Below are positions 34,934 through 43,745 of a stretch of 64,000 nucleotides of DNA, piece by piece. The DNA lies in contig NZ_CP017755.1 in assembly GCF_001854325.1 (NCBI RefSeq), positions 1,736,001 through 1,800,000 of the forward strand. Direction: 5' to 3'. The position numbers and the translations under genes are program-made. Each line of letters starts with the position of its first letter. Position 1 is the stretch's first letter. The notes under the pieces are model-generated. The model saw nothing but the letters and a program-made list of their open reading frames with translations. It was not told the DNA's origin and did no database searches. The DNA comes from Cupriavidus malaysiensis. GTDB taxonomy: Bacteria; Pseudomonadota; Gammaproteobacteria; Burkholderiales; Burkholderiaceae.

Positions 34934-35875
34934 TCAGGCATCGTCCATGTATTCGAATGTGACCAGTGTGTCGTCGGGCCACTTGCTGCGTTCCAAGGGC
35001 AATTCATAAAGGCGATCTTTCAGGTAAGGCGGATCGTGAAACGGGTTATGCATCGCCAGGCCGCCATACAGCCAGATGGTGGGCAGCACCAGTTGTTTGC
35101 CGCCGTGGCGCAGCGTGACGCTGAAGATCGGCCTGTCGGCGATGAACAGGTAGCGAAAGCCGCCATGCTCATAGGCGGTTTTCACCTCGTTCAGGGGAAC
35201 CACGCTACTCAGCAGGAAGCCGCCAAGCGCGGCGGGCGCGTGGGCCAGGCACTGGCCGGGTTCTTCCAGGCAAGTGGCTTCGGCAGCCGAGCCGGAGCAG
35301 ACCTGGCGCAATTCGCTTGGCCGGCTGGGATCGCTGTCGATGTCGACCAGGCACTCCAGCCGCAGGTCTCCAAGGCGCCGGCTGCCGCGTGGCAGGCCGG
35401 GGGTACGGACTTCGGGGCGCCAGGTCAGGCTGCCTGCGGGCTTGTTGCTTACCACGGTGGCCTCGCCTTCCAGCGCAGCATGTTCGCGCGGTATCGAGAA
35501 CGTCTGGTCGGGGGCGACCCGCAGCGGCGCTTGCGTGGCGTTGCCTGTCAGGCTTAGCGCGATGTCCGCCATGGCGATGTTGGGCTGGCGCGCATGGAGC
35601 CGGAAGCGCAGCACACCTTGCGGTGACAGTTCATGGTTTTCCGTGAAGGTATTCATGCCTTTGAGGATGGCCCGGAACGACCTCTCATCAGGCGGATAGG
35701 GCTGCTCGGCGGGCGCAGGGGGGCGAAGTGCTGCCTGCGCCAGAGGCCGCTTGCCACCCGGCGCGCCGGGCGCGCCGCATGCGTGCGGTGCCGCAAGCGC
35801 GGCCAGCGCCAGGGCGGCCGTCAGGACAGCCAGCTTGCTTGCCGGCGAAGGTCTAAAGGGGGGGCTTCGTCTCAC
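34934..35875 (-). CDS. Secreted protein of unknown function
   Basis: 313 residues starting at GTG 35875, with GAGG about 9 bp upstream. A signal peptide (LAVLTAALALAALAAPHACGA) is followed by a Pro/Ala-rich linker and a beta-rich domain (about 85-310) with several cysteines. The C-terminal part reads RHGGKQLVLPTIWLYGGLAMHN. I do not recognise the family. It lies 72 bp downstream of the histidine-kinase gene and 28 bp upstream of the lipoprotein gene, so the two-component system may control it. Confidence 0.7.
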   Translation of the reverse strand: MRRSPPFRPSPASKLAVLTAALALAALAAPHACGAPGAPGGKRPLAQAALRPPAPAEQPYPPDERSFRAILKGMNTFTENHELSPQGVLRFRLHARQPNIAMADIALSLTGNATQAPLRVAPDQTFSIPREHAALEGEATVVSNKPAGSLTWRPEVRTPGLPRGSRRLGDLRLECLVDIDSDPSRPSELRQVCSGSAAEATCLEEPGQCLAHAPAALGGFLLSSVVPLNEVKTAYEHGGFRYLFIADRPIFSVTLRHGGKQLVLPTIWLYGGLAMHNPFHDPPYLKDRLYELPLERSKWPDDTLVTFEYMDDA

Positions 35876-35947
35876 CGCATATCCTCAGGTTTCTTGTCTT
35901 CGTCGTGCACCAGGCGCTGCCTGGTGCCATCTCGTCATCGATTCCGC

Positions 35948-37360
35948 TCAGCGCGGCAAGCGCATCACGAAGCAGCAACCACCTGTTGCGGGGCAAGTCA
36001 GAAGCAGATCTCCGCCATGCAGCCGTGCGATGTCGCGCGCGATCGCCAAGCCGAGGCCGCTGCCGCTGGTGTGTGCCGCGCTGCGCCCGCGCTCGAAGCG
36101 GTTGAAAATGCGCTCCCGCTCGTCAGGGGCGATGCCGTGGCCATCGTCTTCCACGAAAATCTCCATGCTCGTCTCGAACTGGCGGCAGCCCAGGCTGACG
36201 GTGCCCCCGGAAGGGACGTAGTGGATCGCGTTGGCGATCAGATTGTCGAGCGCGCTGATCAGCAGGTCCTCGTCCGCCTCGATCCGGCAAGCGGGAGACG
36301 GCTTCAGGCCCAGGTCCAGTGCCTTCGCGATGGCCAGGGGGGCGTATTCGGCGATGCGCGCCTGCAGCAGCTCGGGAATGTCGACCGCGAGTTTTCGCGG
36401 TACGCGCTCCAATGCGTCGAGCCTTGCCAGCGTCAGCACCTTGGTGAGGACCTGGGCCGAGCGCTGCACGCCGCGTTGCAGGGCCGCCTGCAACTGCGCC
36501 AGGCGGGCCGGGTCGCGTTCTTGCGCCAGCACGTGGACCTGGGCGCTGATCACTGCCAGCGGCGTGCGCAGTTCGTGGGCGGCATCGGCGAAGAAGCGCC
36601 GTTCTGTGCTGCGCAGCCGCGCGACCTGTGCAGCCTGTGCATCCAGGGCGGCGATGATGGGTGCCAGTTCCAGCGGGTCATCGCGCAGCCGCGCCAGCGG
36701 CGTCGGGTCATCGGCCGTGCGCTGCCGGATACGCTCGGACAAGCTGGCCAGCGGCTTGAGTCCCATGCGTGTGGCAAGCCACAGCCCGCACAGCAGCATC
36801 GCATGCAGCACCAGCAGCGCGAGCAGGAACACGTGTGCCAGCTCAGCGTTGTTACGCTCATAGAAGGCCTGGGACAGGCCGACCACGGCCCAGATTTTCC
36901 GGTCGGGGCTCCAGGCCCCGAGCCAGTACCAATGGCCTAGCTGCGTGCGAGTCTCCACGGGCGCGCTGCCGGGGCGAGTCAGGGGCAGCGTGTCGGTGAG
37001 CGCGTCGCGGGCCAGCAAGGTGCCGTCGCGATCCCAGATCTGGATAGCGAACTCATGGGGTTTCACCGTGATCCCCTGCGTTGCCACGATTTCCTGGAGC
37101 TGCCGGGCTACGGCCTGGGCCCGCTCCGGCCGGGTGTCGAGACTGGCAAAGCGGGCGCCGGCGCCGGCGATCATCGACAGCTCGCGTGCGAGGGTGCCGC
37201 CTTGCGGTGCCTGGCTGCGCCAGAGCTGCCCCAGGGTGACCAGGCTGTATAGCACCAGCACGCTGGCCGCCTGCCACAGCAGCAAGCGACGGAACAGGGA
37301 GGGCTGGCACAGGAGCCGCAGCAGCGGCAGCTGTTCCAGCCAGTGCCGGATGATCTTCAT
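35948..37360 (-). CDS. Two-component sensor histidine kinase (QseC-like)
   Basis: 470 residues: TM1 about 25-45, periplasmic sensor about 50-170, TM2 about 175-198, HAMP-like linker, then the H-box AHELRTPLAVISAQ with phospho-acceptor His262, N-box DNLIANAIHY, and GHGIAPDERERIFNRFERG plus GSGLGLAIARDIA of the ATPase domain. It is similar in plan to QseC/TctE. It overlaps the response-regulator stop as ATGA. The ligand is unknown. Confidence 0.94.
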   Translation of the reverse strand: MKIIRHWLEQLPLLRLLCQPSLFRRLLLWQAASVLVLYSLVTLGQLWRSQAPQGGTLARELSMIAGAGARFASLDTRPERAQAVARQLQEIVATQGITVKPHEFAIQIWDRDGTLLARDALTDTLPLTRPGSAPVETRTQLGHWYWLGAWSPDRKIWAVVGLSQAFYERNNAELAHVFLLALLVLHAMLLCGLWLATRMGLKPLASLSERIRQRTADDPTPLARLRDDPLELAPIIAALDAQAAQVARLRSTERRFFADAAHELRTPLAVISAQVHVLAQERDPARLAQLQAALQRGVQRSAQVLTKVLTLARLDALERVPRKLAVDIPELLQARIAEYAPLAIAKALDLGLKPSPACRIEADEDLLISALDNLIANAIHYVPSGGTVSLGCRQFETSMEIFVEDDGHGIAPDERERIFNRFERGRSAAHTSGSGLGLAIARDIARLHGGDLLLTCPATGGCCFVMRLPR

Positions 37361-38016
37361 GGCGCGCTCAGCATGTAGCCAACGCCGCGGATGGTCTGTA
37401 TGGCGCTGGCGCCCAGCTTGCGCCGCAAGGCGTGGATCTGGAACTCCAGCGCGCCGGCGCTGGGCACCGCCTCGTCAGGCCAGACCCGCAGGCATAGTTG
37501 CTCGCGTCGAACCACGCGGCCACTGGCAGCCGCCAGCTCGCGCAGGATGGCGTACTCGCGCCCGGTCAGCCCGATCGGCTCACCGCAGCGCGTGACCGAT
37601 TGCGACACCGTATCGATCTCCAGCTCGCCCACCCGCCAGCGCGGCGCGGCATGGCCCGCAGAGCGGCGCATCAGGACATGCACGCGTGCGATCAGCTCGG
37701 GCATCATGAAAGGCTTGATCACATAGTCGTCGGCGCCGCCATTGAGCGCGCGCAAGCGGTCGTCCAAGGCCTCGCGTGCCGAGATCACCAGTACCGGCGT
37801 GGCGATGCCACGGCGGCGGATCCGCTCCAGCAGCGAGAAGCCTTCGCCATCGGGCAGGTTCAGGTCGAGCAGGATGCAGTCGAATTCCCGGGTTTGCAGA
37901 TGGGCATTGCCATCCACCAGCCTGCGCACCCATACCGTCGGCAGATCGGCTTGGGCGAGCGCCAGTTGCAGGGCATTGCCGAAATCAAGGTCGTCTTCAA
38001 TCAGGAGCAATTGCAT
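37357..38016 (-). CDS. OmpR-family response regulator
   Basis: 219 residues. Receiver domain starts MQLLLIEDDLDFGNALQ with acidic residues Asp8/Asp9, phospho-acceptor Asp51 (LLDLNLPDGEG) and the switch Lys in YVIKPF. The C-terminal winged helix (LEIDTVSQSVTRCGEPIGLTGREYAILREL) ends with the recognition helix GALEFQIHALRRKLG, in the QseB/TctD group. The start at 38016 is set by the receiver fold; the longer frame upstream has no similarity. It is translationally coupled to the kinase. Confidence 0.95.
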   Translation of the reverse strand: MQLLLIEDDLDFGNALQLALAQADLPTVWVRRLVDGNAHLQTREFDCILLDLNLPDGEGFSLLERIRRRGIATPVLVISAREALDDRLRALNGGADDYVIKPFMMPELIARVHVLMRRSAGHAAPRWRVGELEIDTVSQSVTRCGEPIGLTGREYAILRELAAASGRVVRREQLCLRVWPDEAVPSAGALEFQIHALRRKLGASAIQTIRGVGYMLSAP

Positions 38017-38338
38017 GGGGTGGTTTGCGATGCGCCGGGGTGTGGGCGGGCTGGGAGGGCGGTCCGCCTTGGCAGAGAACGGATTGTTCCCGAACGGGCT
38101 TTGAATTGGCTTTGGAAGCGCCGCTGAAGCGGCCGGGGAAAGCCGAGGTGGATCCCGGCGGCCAAGCCCAGAAGCCCATGCAGGGCGCCAGTGGAAAGAA
38201 GGCTGACCGGGATGGGCAAAAGATCCTCCACATCGCCGGCGACCCTGAGAAAGCCGGCCATGGATCAAGCACCGGTTGGCGTCACTGAAGATCCGGCAGG
38301 TCGTCGCGAAGCCGGCTGGCGGGCCGGCCATCGCTGCT

Positions 38339-39379
38339 TCAGGTCATCGAGCCCGGCTTGAACTTGGTGCGTCGGACTGCCACCGGCCGCCGCGGCGCCA
38401 CCGGGTGCCGGGCTGCTGCGGCTTCGGCCCGCTCGCGTTCGGCCCGCCGCCGCGTTTCGTCCAGTTCGCCGTGCAGTGCCTGCCGCGCGGCGTCCGCCTC
38501 GGCGCAGGCCTGCTTCCAGGCGCCGGCCTCCTTGGTCGCCGCGTCGCGTTCGGCCTGCAGCGCGGCGCGGGCTTCGGCGGCTTCCAGCGCCGCCTGCTGC
38601 GCCCTGCCCTGTTGCGCAGCCAGCTCGCCCCGCAGCTCGGCCGCTGCTTTCTCGGCGGCCTGGCGGGCGCCGCGTTCCTGGTCGATCTCACGCAGCGCGC
38701 GCCGTTCGCTCGCGGTTGCGCGCTCTTGTGCGAGCCGGACCTGCTCACGCATCTGCTCCAGTTCTTGCGAGAACTGTGTGCGCAATTCCAGCAACTGACG
38801 TTCGAGCGCAGCGATCTGCTGCTGTGCGGCCTCGTGGCGGGCACGGCTGGCGGCATGGGCCTGCTTTTCCGCTTCCAGCTCGCCCTGGCGCGCGGACTCG
38901 GCCAGCCTGGCCTGCTCCAGCGCCGCGCGCACGGTGGCGGTTTCCTCCTCCGCGGCAACTCGCGCCGCCTTGGCCTGGTCGCGCTCGGCCTCGGCGTCCG
39001 CAGCCTGCAGGCGGGTCTCGGCGCGCAAGGCGGCCAACTCGGCCGCCGCGGCTTCGTTGGCCGACTGCCAGATGGTCTGCACCGCCTCCGCCGCGATCTG
39101 CTTGAGCGCGTCCGGCAGTTCCGGGTGATCGATCTTCACGCGCGTCTTCTCGCGCAATTCCTGCCAGAACTGCGCCAGCACCTCGGTCGGCGTACCCATG
39201 CTGCCCTTGCGCACCAGTCCGTAGAGCTTGTTGGCGGTCGGCGTGATGCCGTAGCGGAAGAACAGCAGGCCGCAGACTTCCTTGTACAGCGCGCGCGTTT
39301 CGGTGAAGCGTGCCCGCAAGGCGGCCACGTCGGCTTGCAGGGCGGTGTCCAGCGGGGGCGATTCGGGGCTTGCGCTCAT
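38339..39379 (-). CDS. KfrA-like DNA-binding coiled-coil protein
   Basis: 346 residues: an N-terminal KfrA_N-type helix-turn-helix (about 28-85, ALYKEVCGLLFFRYGITPTANKLYGL) followed by about 220 residues of Ala/Glu/Gln/Arg-rich coiled coil and a basic C-terminal tail. KfrA on IncP plasmids is an autoregulated DNA-binding protein that forms filaments and helps partition. It is divergent from a tyrosine recombinase; the gap contains the inverted repeat TACGT-AAA-ACGTA, a likely operator. Confidence 0.88.
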   Translation of the reverse strand: MSASPESPPLDTALQADVAALRARFTETRALYKEVCGLLFFRYGITPTANKLYGLVRKGSMGTPTEVLAQFWQELREKTRVKIDHPELPDALKQIAAEAVQTIWQSANEAAAAELAALRAETRLQAADAEAERDQAKAARVAAEEETATVRAALEQARLAESARQGELEAEKQAHAASRARHEAAQQQIAALERQLLELRTQFSQELEQMREQVRLAQERATASERRALREIDQERGARQAAEKAAAELRGELAAQQGRAQQAALEAAEARAALQAERDAATKEAGAWKQACAEADAARQALHGELDETRRRAERERAEAAAARHPVAPRRPVAVRRTKFKPGSMT

Positions 39380-39414
39380 GACGATGGAGATGGCTTCGAA
39401 TTTAAAAATATTAC

Positions 39415-39427
39415 TACGTAAAACGTA
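39415..39427. promoter_or_regulatory. TACGT inverted repeat, candidate KfrA operator
   Basis: TACGT-AAA-ACGTA at 39415-39427, about 35 bp upstream of the kfrA-like start in AT-rich DNA. Position and symmetry fit autoregulation by the KfrA-like protein; binding is inferred. Confidence 0.5.
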
Positions 39428-39454
39428 TATTTTCTATTTCTTTGATCTAGTCTT

Positions 39455-39482
39455 TAGACATAAGTGTGCTTCTGTCTATAAT
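39455..39482 (+). promoter_or_regulatory. Sigma-70-like promoter of the recombinase gene
   Basis: TAGACA (39455-39460, five of six to TTGACA), a 16-bp spacer, and a perfect TATAAT (39477-39482), about 38 bp before the recombinase start. The -35 and the sequence before the -10 form an inverted repeat TAGACA...TGTCTA, which may be an overlapping operator. Confidence 0.7.
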
Positions 39483-39520
39483 GCTGAATCGGTCGCAATC
39501 CGACCCTCCCGCCTCGCAAG

Positions 39521-40768
39521 ATGGACCACGCCACGCCCTCCCTGCCCTCGCCTTCGCCCTCACCCGCGCAGCTCGCGACGCTTCCCGCCATCCCGTTGGA
39601 GCGCCTGCGCCTGCCTGCCGATCTGTCCGGTGCCCTGGGCGCGAACCGGGCCGCGGGTGCTGGGGCGCAGATCGCCGCGCAGGACGACGTGGCCGCCATC
39701 ACCGCCTGGCTGGCGCGCTACGCCGACAGCCAGGCGACCTTGCAGACCTATCGGCGCGACGTCGAGCGCCTGCTGCTGTGGGCCGTGCAGCAGCGCGGCA
39801 AGCCGCTTTCCTCGCTGACGCACGAGGACCTGTTGCTGTATCAACGCTTTCTCGCCGACCCCCAGCCGGCGGCGCGCTGGGTGATGCCGCCGGGCAAGAA
39901 GCTGGCGCGCAGCCATCCGGGCTGGCGGCCTTTTGCCGGACCGTTGTCGCCGGCCAGCGCACGGCAGGCCATGGTGATCCTGAACGCCTTGTTCGCCTGG
40001 CTGACCGAGGCCGGCTACCTGGCTGGCAATCCGCTGTCGCTGGCGCGCCGGCGCCGCAGCCAGACGCCGCCGCGCGTGACCCGCTACCTCAGCCATGCCA
40101 TGTGGGATGCCGTCAAGGAAGCCATCGAAGCCATGCCTGGCACGGCCGCCGAGGCCTCGGCGCGCGAACGGCTGCATGCCGCCCGCTGCCGCTGGCTCTG
40201 CACCCTGCTCTATCTAGGTGGCCTGCGTGCGGCCGAAGTGCTGGACACCAGCATGGGTGCCTTCTTCTGCCGGCGCGATGCGCTGGGGGTGGAGCGCTGG
40301 TGGCTGGAGGTGGTGGGCAAGGGACGCAAGACGCGCCTGGTGCCGGCCACCGATGAGCTGGTCGCGGAGCTGGCGCGCTATCGCCGCGCCCATGAGCTGC
40401 CGGCCATGCCGCAGTTCGGCGAAGAGCGGCCGCTGGTACTGCCGGTGATCGGCCGCGACAAGGCCTTGTCGCGCGGCGCCCTGCACCTGATCCTCAAGGA
40501 GGTCTTCGCCATGGCGGCGGCGCGGATGCGCGCGCGCGGTCCCCAATGGGAAGCCCAGGCGGCGGTGCTGGAAAGCGCATCGGCGCACTGGCTGCGCCAC
40601 ACCGCCGGTTCGCACATGACGGACCGGCAGGTCGACCTGCGCTTCGTGCGCGACAACTTCGGCCATGCCTCGATCGCCACCACCAGCGCTTACCTGCACA
40701 GCGAGGACGATGCGCGGCACGCGGCCACGCAGGAGCGTCACCAGATCGGCTGGGGGCGCAAAGGCTGA
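39521..40768 (+). CDS. Tyrosine recombinase / site-specific integrase
   Basis: 415 residues. The N-terminal SAM-like core-binding domain (about 60-180) includes YADSQATLQTYRRDVERLLLWA. The catalytic domain keeps the tyrosine-recombinase residues: Arg in LYLGGLRAAEVL, Lys in VVGKGRKTRLVP, HWLRHT, FGHASIATT and the nucleophile in AYLHSEDDARH. It has no excisionase or attachment site nearby and is not beside a tRNA. The divergent kfrA-like gene suggests a domesticated plasmid-type or replicon-maintenance pair rather than a phage integrase. Confidence 0.92.
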   Translation: MDHATPSLPSPSPSPAQLATLPAIPLERLRLPADLSGALGANRAAGAGAQIAAQDDVAAITAWLARYADSQATLQTYRRDVERLLLWAVQQRGKPLSSLTHEDLLLYQRFLADPQPAARWVMPPGKKLARSHPGWRPFAGPLSPASARQAMVILNALFAWLTEAGYLAGNPLSLARRRRSQTPPRVTRYLSHAMWDAVKEAIEAMPGTAAEASARERLHAARCRWLCTLLYLGGLRAAEVLDTSMGAFFCRRDALGVERWWLEVVGKGRKTRLVPATDELVAELARYRRAHELPAMPQFGEERPLVLPVIGRDKALSRGALHLILKEVFAMAAARMRARGPQWEAQAAVLESASAHWLRHTAGSHMTDRQVDLRFVRDNFGHASIATTSAYLHSEDDARHAATQERHQIGWGRKG

Positions 40769-41056
40769 GCCCCGCAGCGGGCGCCCGGGCTGCCCCGGGG
40801 CGGATGGGGCATGAACGATGGCTGTTGCCTGGCTCCTTGGGCGCCGCCGAGCGGATGGCGGTGTGGAGTCCCTGCCGGCCAGGCGATCTGCAATCCGCCA
40901 GCCGAGCATTCCAGGACGGCATCCACCTTCTCGCTCTTGTGTCCGCGATGACCTGGCTGGAGTGCCGCCGGCGAGGTGTCGCCGGGGAGTGACAAGCCCG
41001 ATGCTCTGCGCCGGGCTCCGGTCGGACCCGGCCCGATGCCGGGGCCGCACCCAGAT
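40769..41056. other. Gap after the recombinase gene
   Basis: About 290 bp before the terminator at 41057, in a total gene-free interval of 362 bp. I see no coding frame with support and no obvious recombination site; short GC-rich inverted repeats occur but nothing long. Confidence 0.45.
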
Positions 41057-41089
41057 AAAAAAAACCCGCCGGTCCTTGCGGCCGGCGGG
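41057..41089 (-). terminator. Rho-independent terminator of the Bug gene
   Basis: On the minus strand CCCGCCGG and CCGGCGGG pair around a 9-base loop and are followed by eight T residues (A-tract 41057-41064 on the plus strand). It lies about 40 bp after the stop of the Bug-family gene. Confidence 0.85.
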
Positions 41090-41130
41090 GTCTTCAGTAC
41101 TGCCACGAAGACAGGGAGTGTTGTCGAGGT

Positions 41131-42132
41131 TCAGTCTGCGTGAATGCCGCGCGACTTGATCAGCGGGCCCCACTTGGCCATCTCGCGCGCCAGGTAGTCA
41201 TGCAGCGCCGCGGGCGTGCTGCCGATCGGCTCGGCGCCGATGCTCGCCAGCTTCTTCTGCACGTCGGGCTTCTTCAGCGCTTCCACCATGGCCTTGTTCA
41301 GCTTGTCCACCACGGCCGGCGGCGTGCCGGCGGGCACGAAAGCTCCGAACCAGGGCGACAGTTCATAGCCGGGCACGCCGGCTTCCGCCACGGTCGGCAC
41401 ATTCGGCAGGGCCGAGGAGCGCTTGGCCGTGGTGACGGCGATGGCGGTCAGTTTGCCGGAGTCGATCTGCGGCTTGGCCGAGGTGATGCTGTCGAACATG
41501 TAGTCCACCTGCCCGCCCAGCAGGTCGCTCATCGCCGGGGCACTGCCCTTGTAGGGCACGTGCAGCATATTGACACCCGTCATCGAGGTGAACAGCTCGC
41601 CCGCCAGGTGGATCGAGGTACCGTTGCCGGCCGAGGCGTAGGTGTATTTGCCAGGATGCGCCTTGGCCTGGGCGATGACTTCGGCGATGGTCTTCTCGGC
41701 GTGCTTGGACTTGTTGGTCACCAGCACGTTGGGCACCACGGCCAGCAGCGAGACCGGCGCGAAGTCCTTGACCGGGTCATAACTGAGGCGGCCGTAGAGG
41801 AAGGGGTTCACCGCCATGCCGTTGGCGACGATGATGAGGGTGTAGCCGTCGGCAGGGGCGCGCGCGACCATCTCCGCGCCGATATTGCCGCCGGCGCCCG
41901 GACGGTTTTCCACCACCACGGCGGCACCCATCGAGCGGCCCATTTCCTGGCCCAGCACGCGTGCGATGTTGTCCATGGCGCCGCCGGCCGGGAACGGCAC
42001 GATCCAGCGCAGGGGCTTGTCCGGATAGGCCGCGTGGGCGGCGCCGGCGCTCACGGCCAGGCCGGCCAGCAGCGCGGCCGCGCAGGCCTGGTGAAGGCGC
42101 GCGGACAGGCGCGCGAAAGGTTTTGCGTTCAA
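41131..42132 (-). CDS. Bug-family (TctC-like) periplasmic binding protein
   Basis: 333 residues: signal peptide (cleavage near AGAAHA-AYPDKP, about 34), then YPDKPLRWIVPFPAGGAMDNIAR, VVVENRPGAGGNIGAEMVA and YKGSAPAMSDLLGGQVDYMFDS, hallmarks of the Bug/TctC family abundant in Burkholderiales. These proteins bind carboxylates or aromatic acids for tripartite or unknown uptake. It lies 62 bp downstream of catC on the same strand, probably in the cat operon. Confidence 0.94.
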   Translation of the reverse strand: MNAKPFARLSARLHQACAAALLAGLAVSAGAAHAAYPDKPLRWIVPFPAGGAMDNIARVLGQEMGRSMGAAVVVENRPGAGGNIGAEMVARAPADGYTLIIVANGMAVNPFLYGRLSYDPVKDFAPVSLLAVVPNVLVTNKSKHAEKTIAEVIAQAKAHPGKYTYASAGNGTSIHLAGELFTSMTGVNMLHVPYKGSAPAMSDLLGGQVDYMFDSITSAKPQIDSGKLTAIAVTTAKRSSALPNVPTVAEAGVPGYELSPWFGAFVPAGTPPAVVDKLNKAMVEALKKPDVQKKLASIGAEPIGSTPAALHDYLAREMAKWGPLIKSRGIHAD

Positions 42133-42194
42133 GGTCTCCCCCCGTGTTTGGTTGGTTTGTCGTCGGTGCCGGTGTCGCTGACGGTGTCGCGCGC

Positions 42195-42473
42195 TCAGCG
42201 GATCGACGACGGATGCTTGGCCAGCGGCGTCACGTGGATCTTCATGTACGGGAACAGGGGCAGCCCGGACAGCAGGGTGTGCAGCTCATCGTGGGATTCC
42301 ACGTCGAAGATGCTGTAGTTGGCGTACTCGCCGACCACGCGGTAGATCTGTGGCCACTTGCCGCTGCGCTGCAGTTCCTGCGAGTAGGCCTTTTCGCGGG
42401 CCTTGATCTCGTCGGCCTGCGCTGCGGGCATGTCGTGCGGGATGTTGACGTCCATCCTGACCAGGTAAAGCAT
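42195..42473 (-). CDS. catC: Muconolactone delta-isomerase CatC
   Basis: 92 residues, the normal CatC length, starting MLYLVRMDVNIPHDMP and containing VVGEYANYSIFDVESHDELHTLLSGLPLFPYM. It converts muconolactone to 3-oxoadipate enol-lactone in the ortho-cleavage (beta-ketoadipate) pathway. It is about 40 bp downstream of catB and upstream of a Bug binding protein. A second, divergent CatC is encoded at 47.8 kb. Confidence 0.95.
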   Translation of the reverse strand: MLYLVRMDVNIPHDMPAAQADEIKAREKAYSQELQRSGKWPQIYRVVGEYANYSIFDVESHDELHTLLSGLPLFPYMKIHVTPLAKHPSSIR

Positions 42474-42514
42474 GGCGTGTCCTTCTGTACGATGAGTGGG
42501 TCGGGGCGCGCGGC

Positions 42515-43636
42515 TCAGGCGGCGCGCCGGTAGAACTTGAGCTTGTCCTCGTCCAGGACCAGGCCGAGGCCCGGGCCTTCGGGCAGATGGAGGCTGAAGT
42601 CACGGTAGGCCGGGCGCTCGACGACGATGTCGTCCTTGAGCAGCAGCGGCCCGAACAGTTCGGTGCCCCAGGCCAGCTGCGGCAGCGTGCAGAAGCCATG
42701 GGCGGCGGCGATGGAGCCGACGCTGCCTTCCAGCATGGTGCCGCCATACAGCGCGATGCCGGCCGCATCGCCGACCGCGGCGGTGCGCAGCATGGCGTGG
42801 ATGCCGCCGGCCTTGGCGATCTTCAGCGCGAACACGTCGGCGCCGGCGATGCGCGCCAGCTCCATGGCGTCTTCCGGGCCGCACACCGCCTCGTCGGCCA
42901 TGATCGGTACCACGAAGCGCGCCGCCAGCCGGGCCAGCGCGCCACGGTTGTCGCGCGGCGTGGGCTGTTCGATCAGGTCGATGCCGGCAGCTTCCAGCAT
43001 GGCGATGCCGGTGGCGGCTTCGGCCTCGTTCCAGGCCTGGTTGACGTCCACCGTGATGCGTGCGCGCTCGCCCAGTGCCCGCTTGATGGCCGACACGTGT
43101 GCCACGTCCTCGCGCAGCGCGCGGCGGCCGATCTTGAGCTTGAAGGTATCGTGGCGGCGTTGCGCCAGCAGCGATTCGGCTTCCTCGATATCGCGGCCGG
43201 TATCGCCGCTGGCCAGGGTCCACAACACCGGCAGCGTCGGCCGCACGGCGCCGCCGAGCAGTTCCACCAGCGGCACGCCGAGGCGCTTGGCCTGCGCGTC
43301 GAGCAGCGCGGTCTCGATGGCCGACTTGGCGAAGCGGTTGCCGCGCGCCACCTTGCCCAGGCGCTGCATGGCGCCGTGGACATTGGTCGCATCGACGCCG
43401 GCCAGTGCGGGGGCCAGGTAGGTGTCGATGGTCAGCTTGATGCCTTCCGGGCTTTCGTCGCCATACGACAGGCCGCCGATGGTGGTGGCTTCGCCGATCC
43501 CCTCCACGCCGTCGCTGCAGCGCAGGCGCACGATCACCAGCGTCTGCCGCTGCATGGTCGCCATGGCCAGCTGGTGGGCCCGGATGGTGGGCAGGTCGAC
43601 CAGGATGGCCTCGATCGCGCTGACGCTAGCTTTCAT
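42515..43636 (-). CDS. catB: Muconate cycloisomerase CatB
   Basis: 373 residues of the enolase superfamily, MLE subgroup: catalytic KLKIG, metal ligands in VDVNQAW, LIEQPT and MADEAV. It cycloisomerises cis,cis-muconate to muconolactone in the cytosol. I start it at 43636 (MKASVSAIEAILVDLPTIRAHQ) on family length; the frame is open 24 codons further. It is divergent from catR and followed by catC. No catechol dioxygenase (catA) is in the window. Confidence 0.95.
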   Translation of the reverse strand: MKASVSAIEAILVDLPTIRAHQLAMATMQRQTLVIVRLRCSDGVEGIGEATTIGGLSYGDESPEGIKLTIDTYLAPALAGVDATNVHGAMQRLGKVARGNRFAKSAIETALLDAQAKRLGVPLVELLGGAVRPTLPVLWTLASGDTGRDIEEAESLLAQRRHDTFKLKIGRRALREDVAHVSAIKRALGERARITVDVNQAWNEAEAATGIAMLEAAGIDLIEQPTPRDNRGALARLAARFVVPIMADEAVCGPEDAMELARIAGADVFALKIAKAGGIHAMLRTAAVGDAAGIALYGGTMLEGSVGSIAAAHGFCTLPQLAWGTELFGPLLLKDDIVVERPAYRDFSLHLPEGPGLGLVLDEDKLKFYRRAA

Positions 43637-43729
43637 ACCTGAAGGATTGGGTTTGGACGTTGAAAGAATGACCTCCGCAGTATGCAGGTTGACTTTGTGA
43701 GTGTCCAAGACCGATCATGTCTCGAATGA

Positions 43730-43742
43730 TACCTTGGAGGTA
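43730..43742. promoter_or_regulatory. CatR-type T-N11-A operator
   Basis: ATACC-TTGGA-GGTAT at 43729-43743 is a perfect inverted repeat containing a LysR T-N11-A box (T43730, A43742). It ends 3 bp before the catR GTG, so CatR binding would repress catR while activating catB. A degraded second copy (ATACCTGAAGGAT) begins at 43635 across the catB start. Confidence 0.7.
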
Positions 43743-43745
43743 TGA

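Noticed and set aside
40769..41056. Attachment site next to the tyrosine recombinase
   Set aside because: No direct repeat or tRNA end was found flanking the gene, so there is no evidence for an integrated element boundary.
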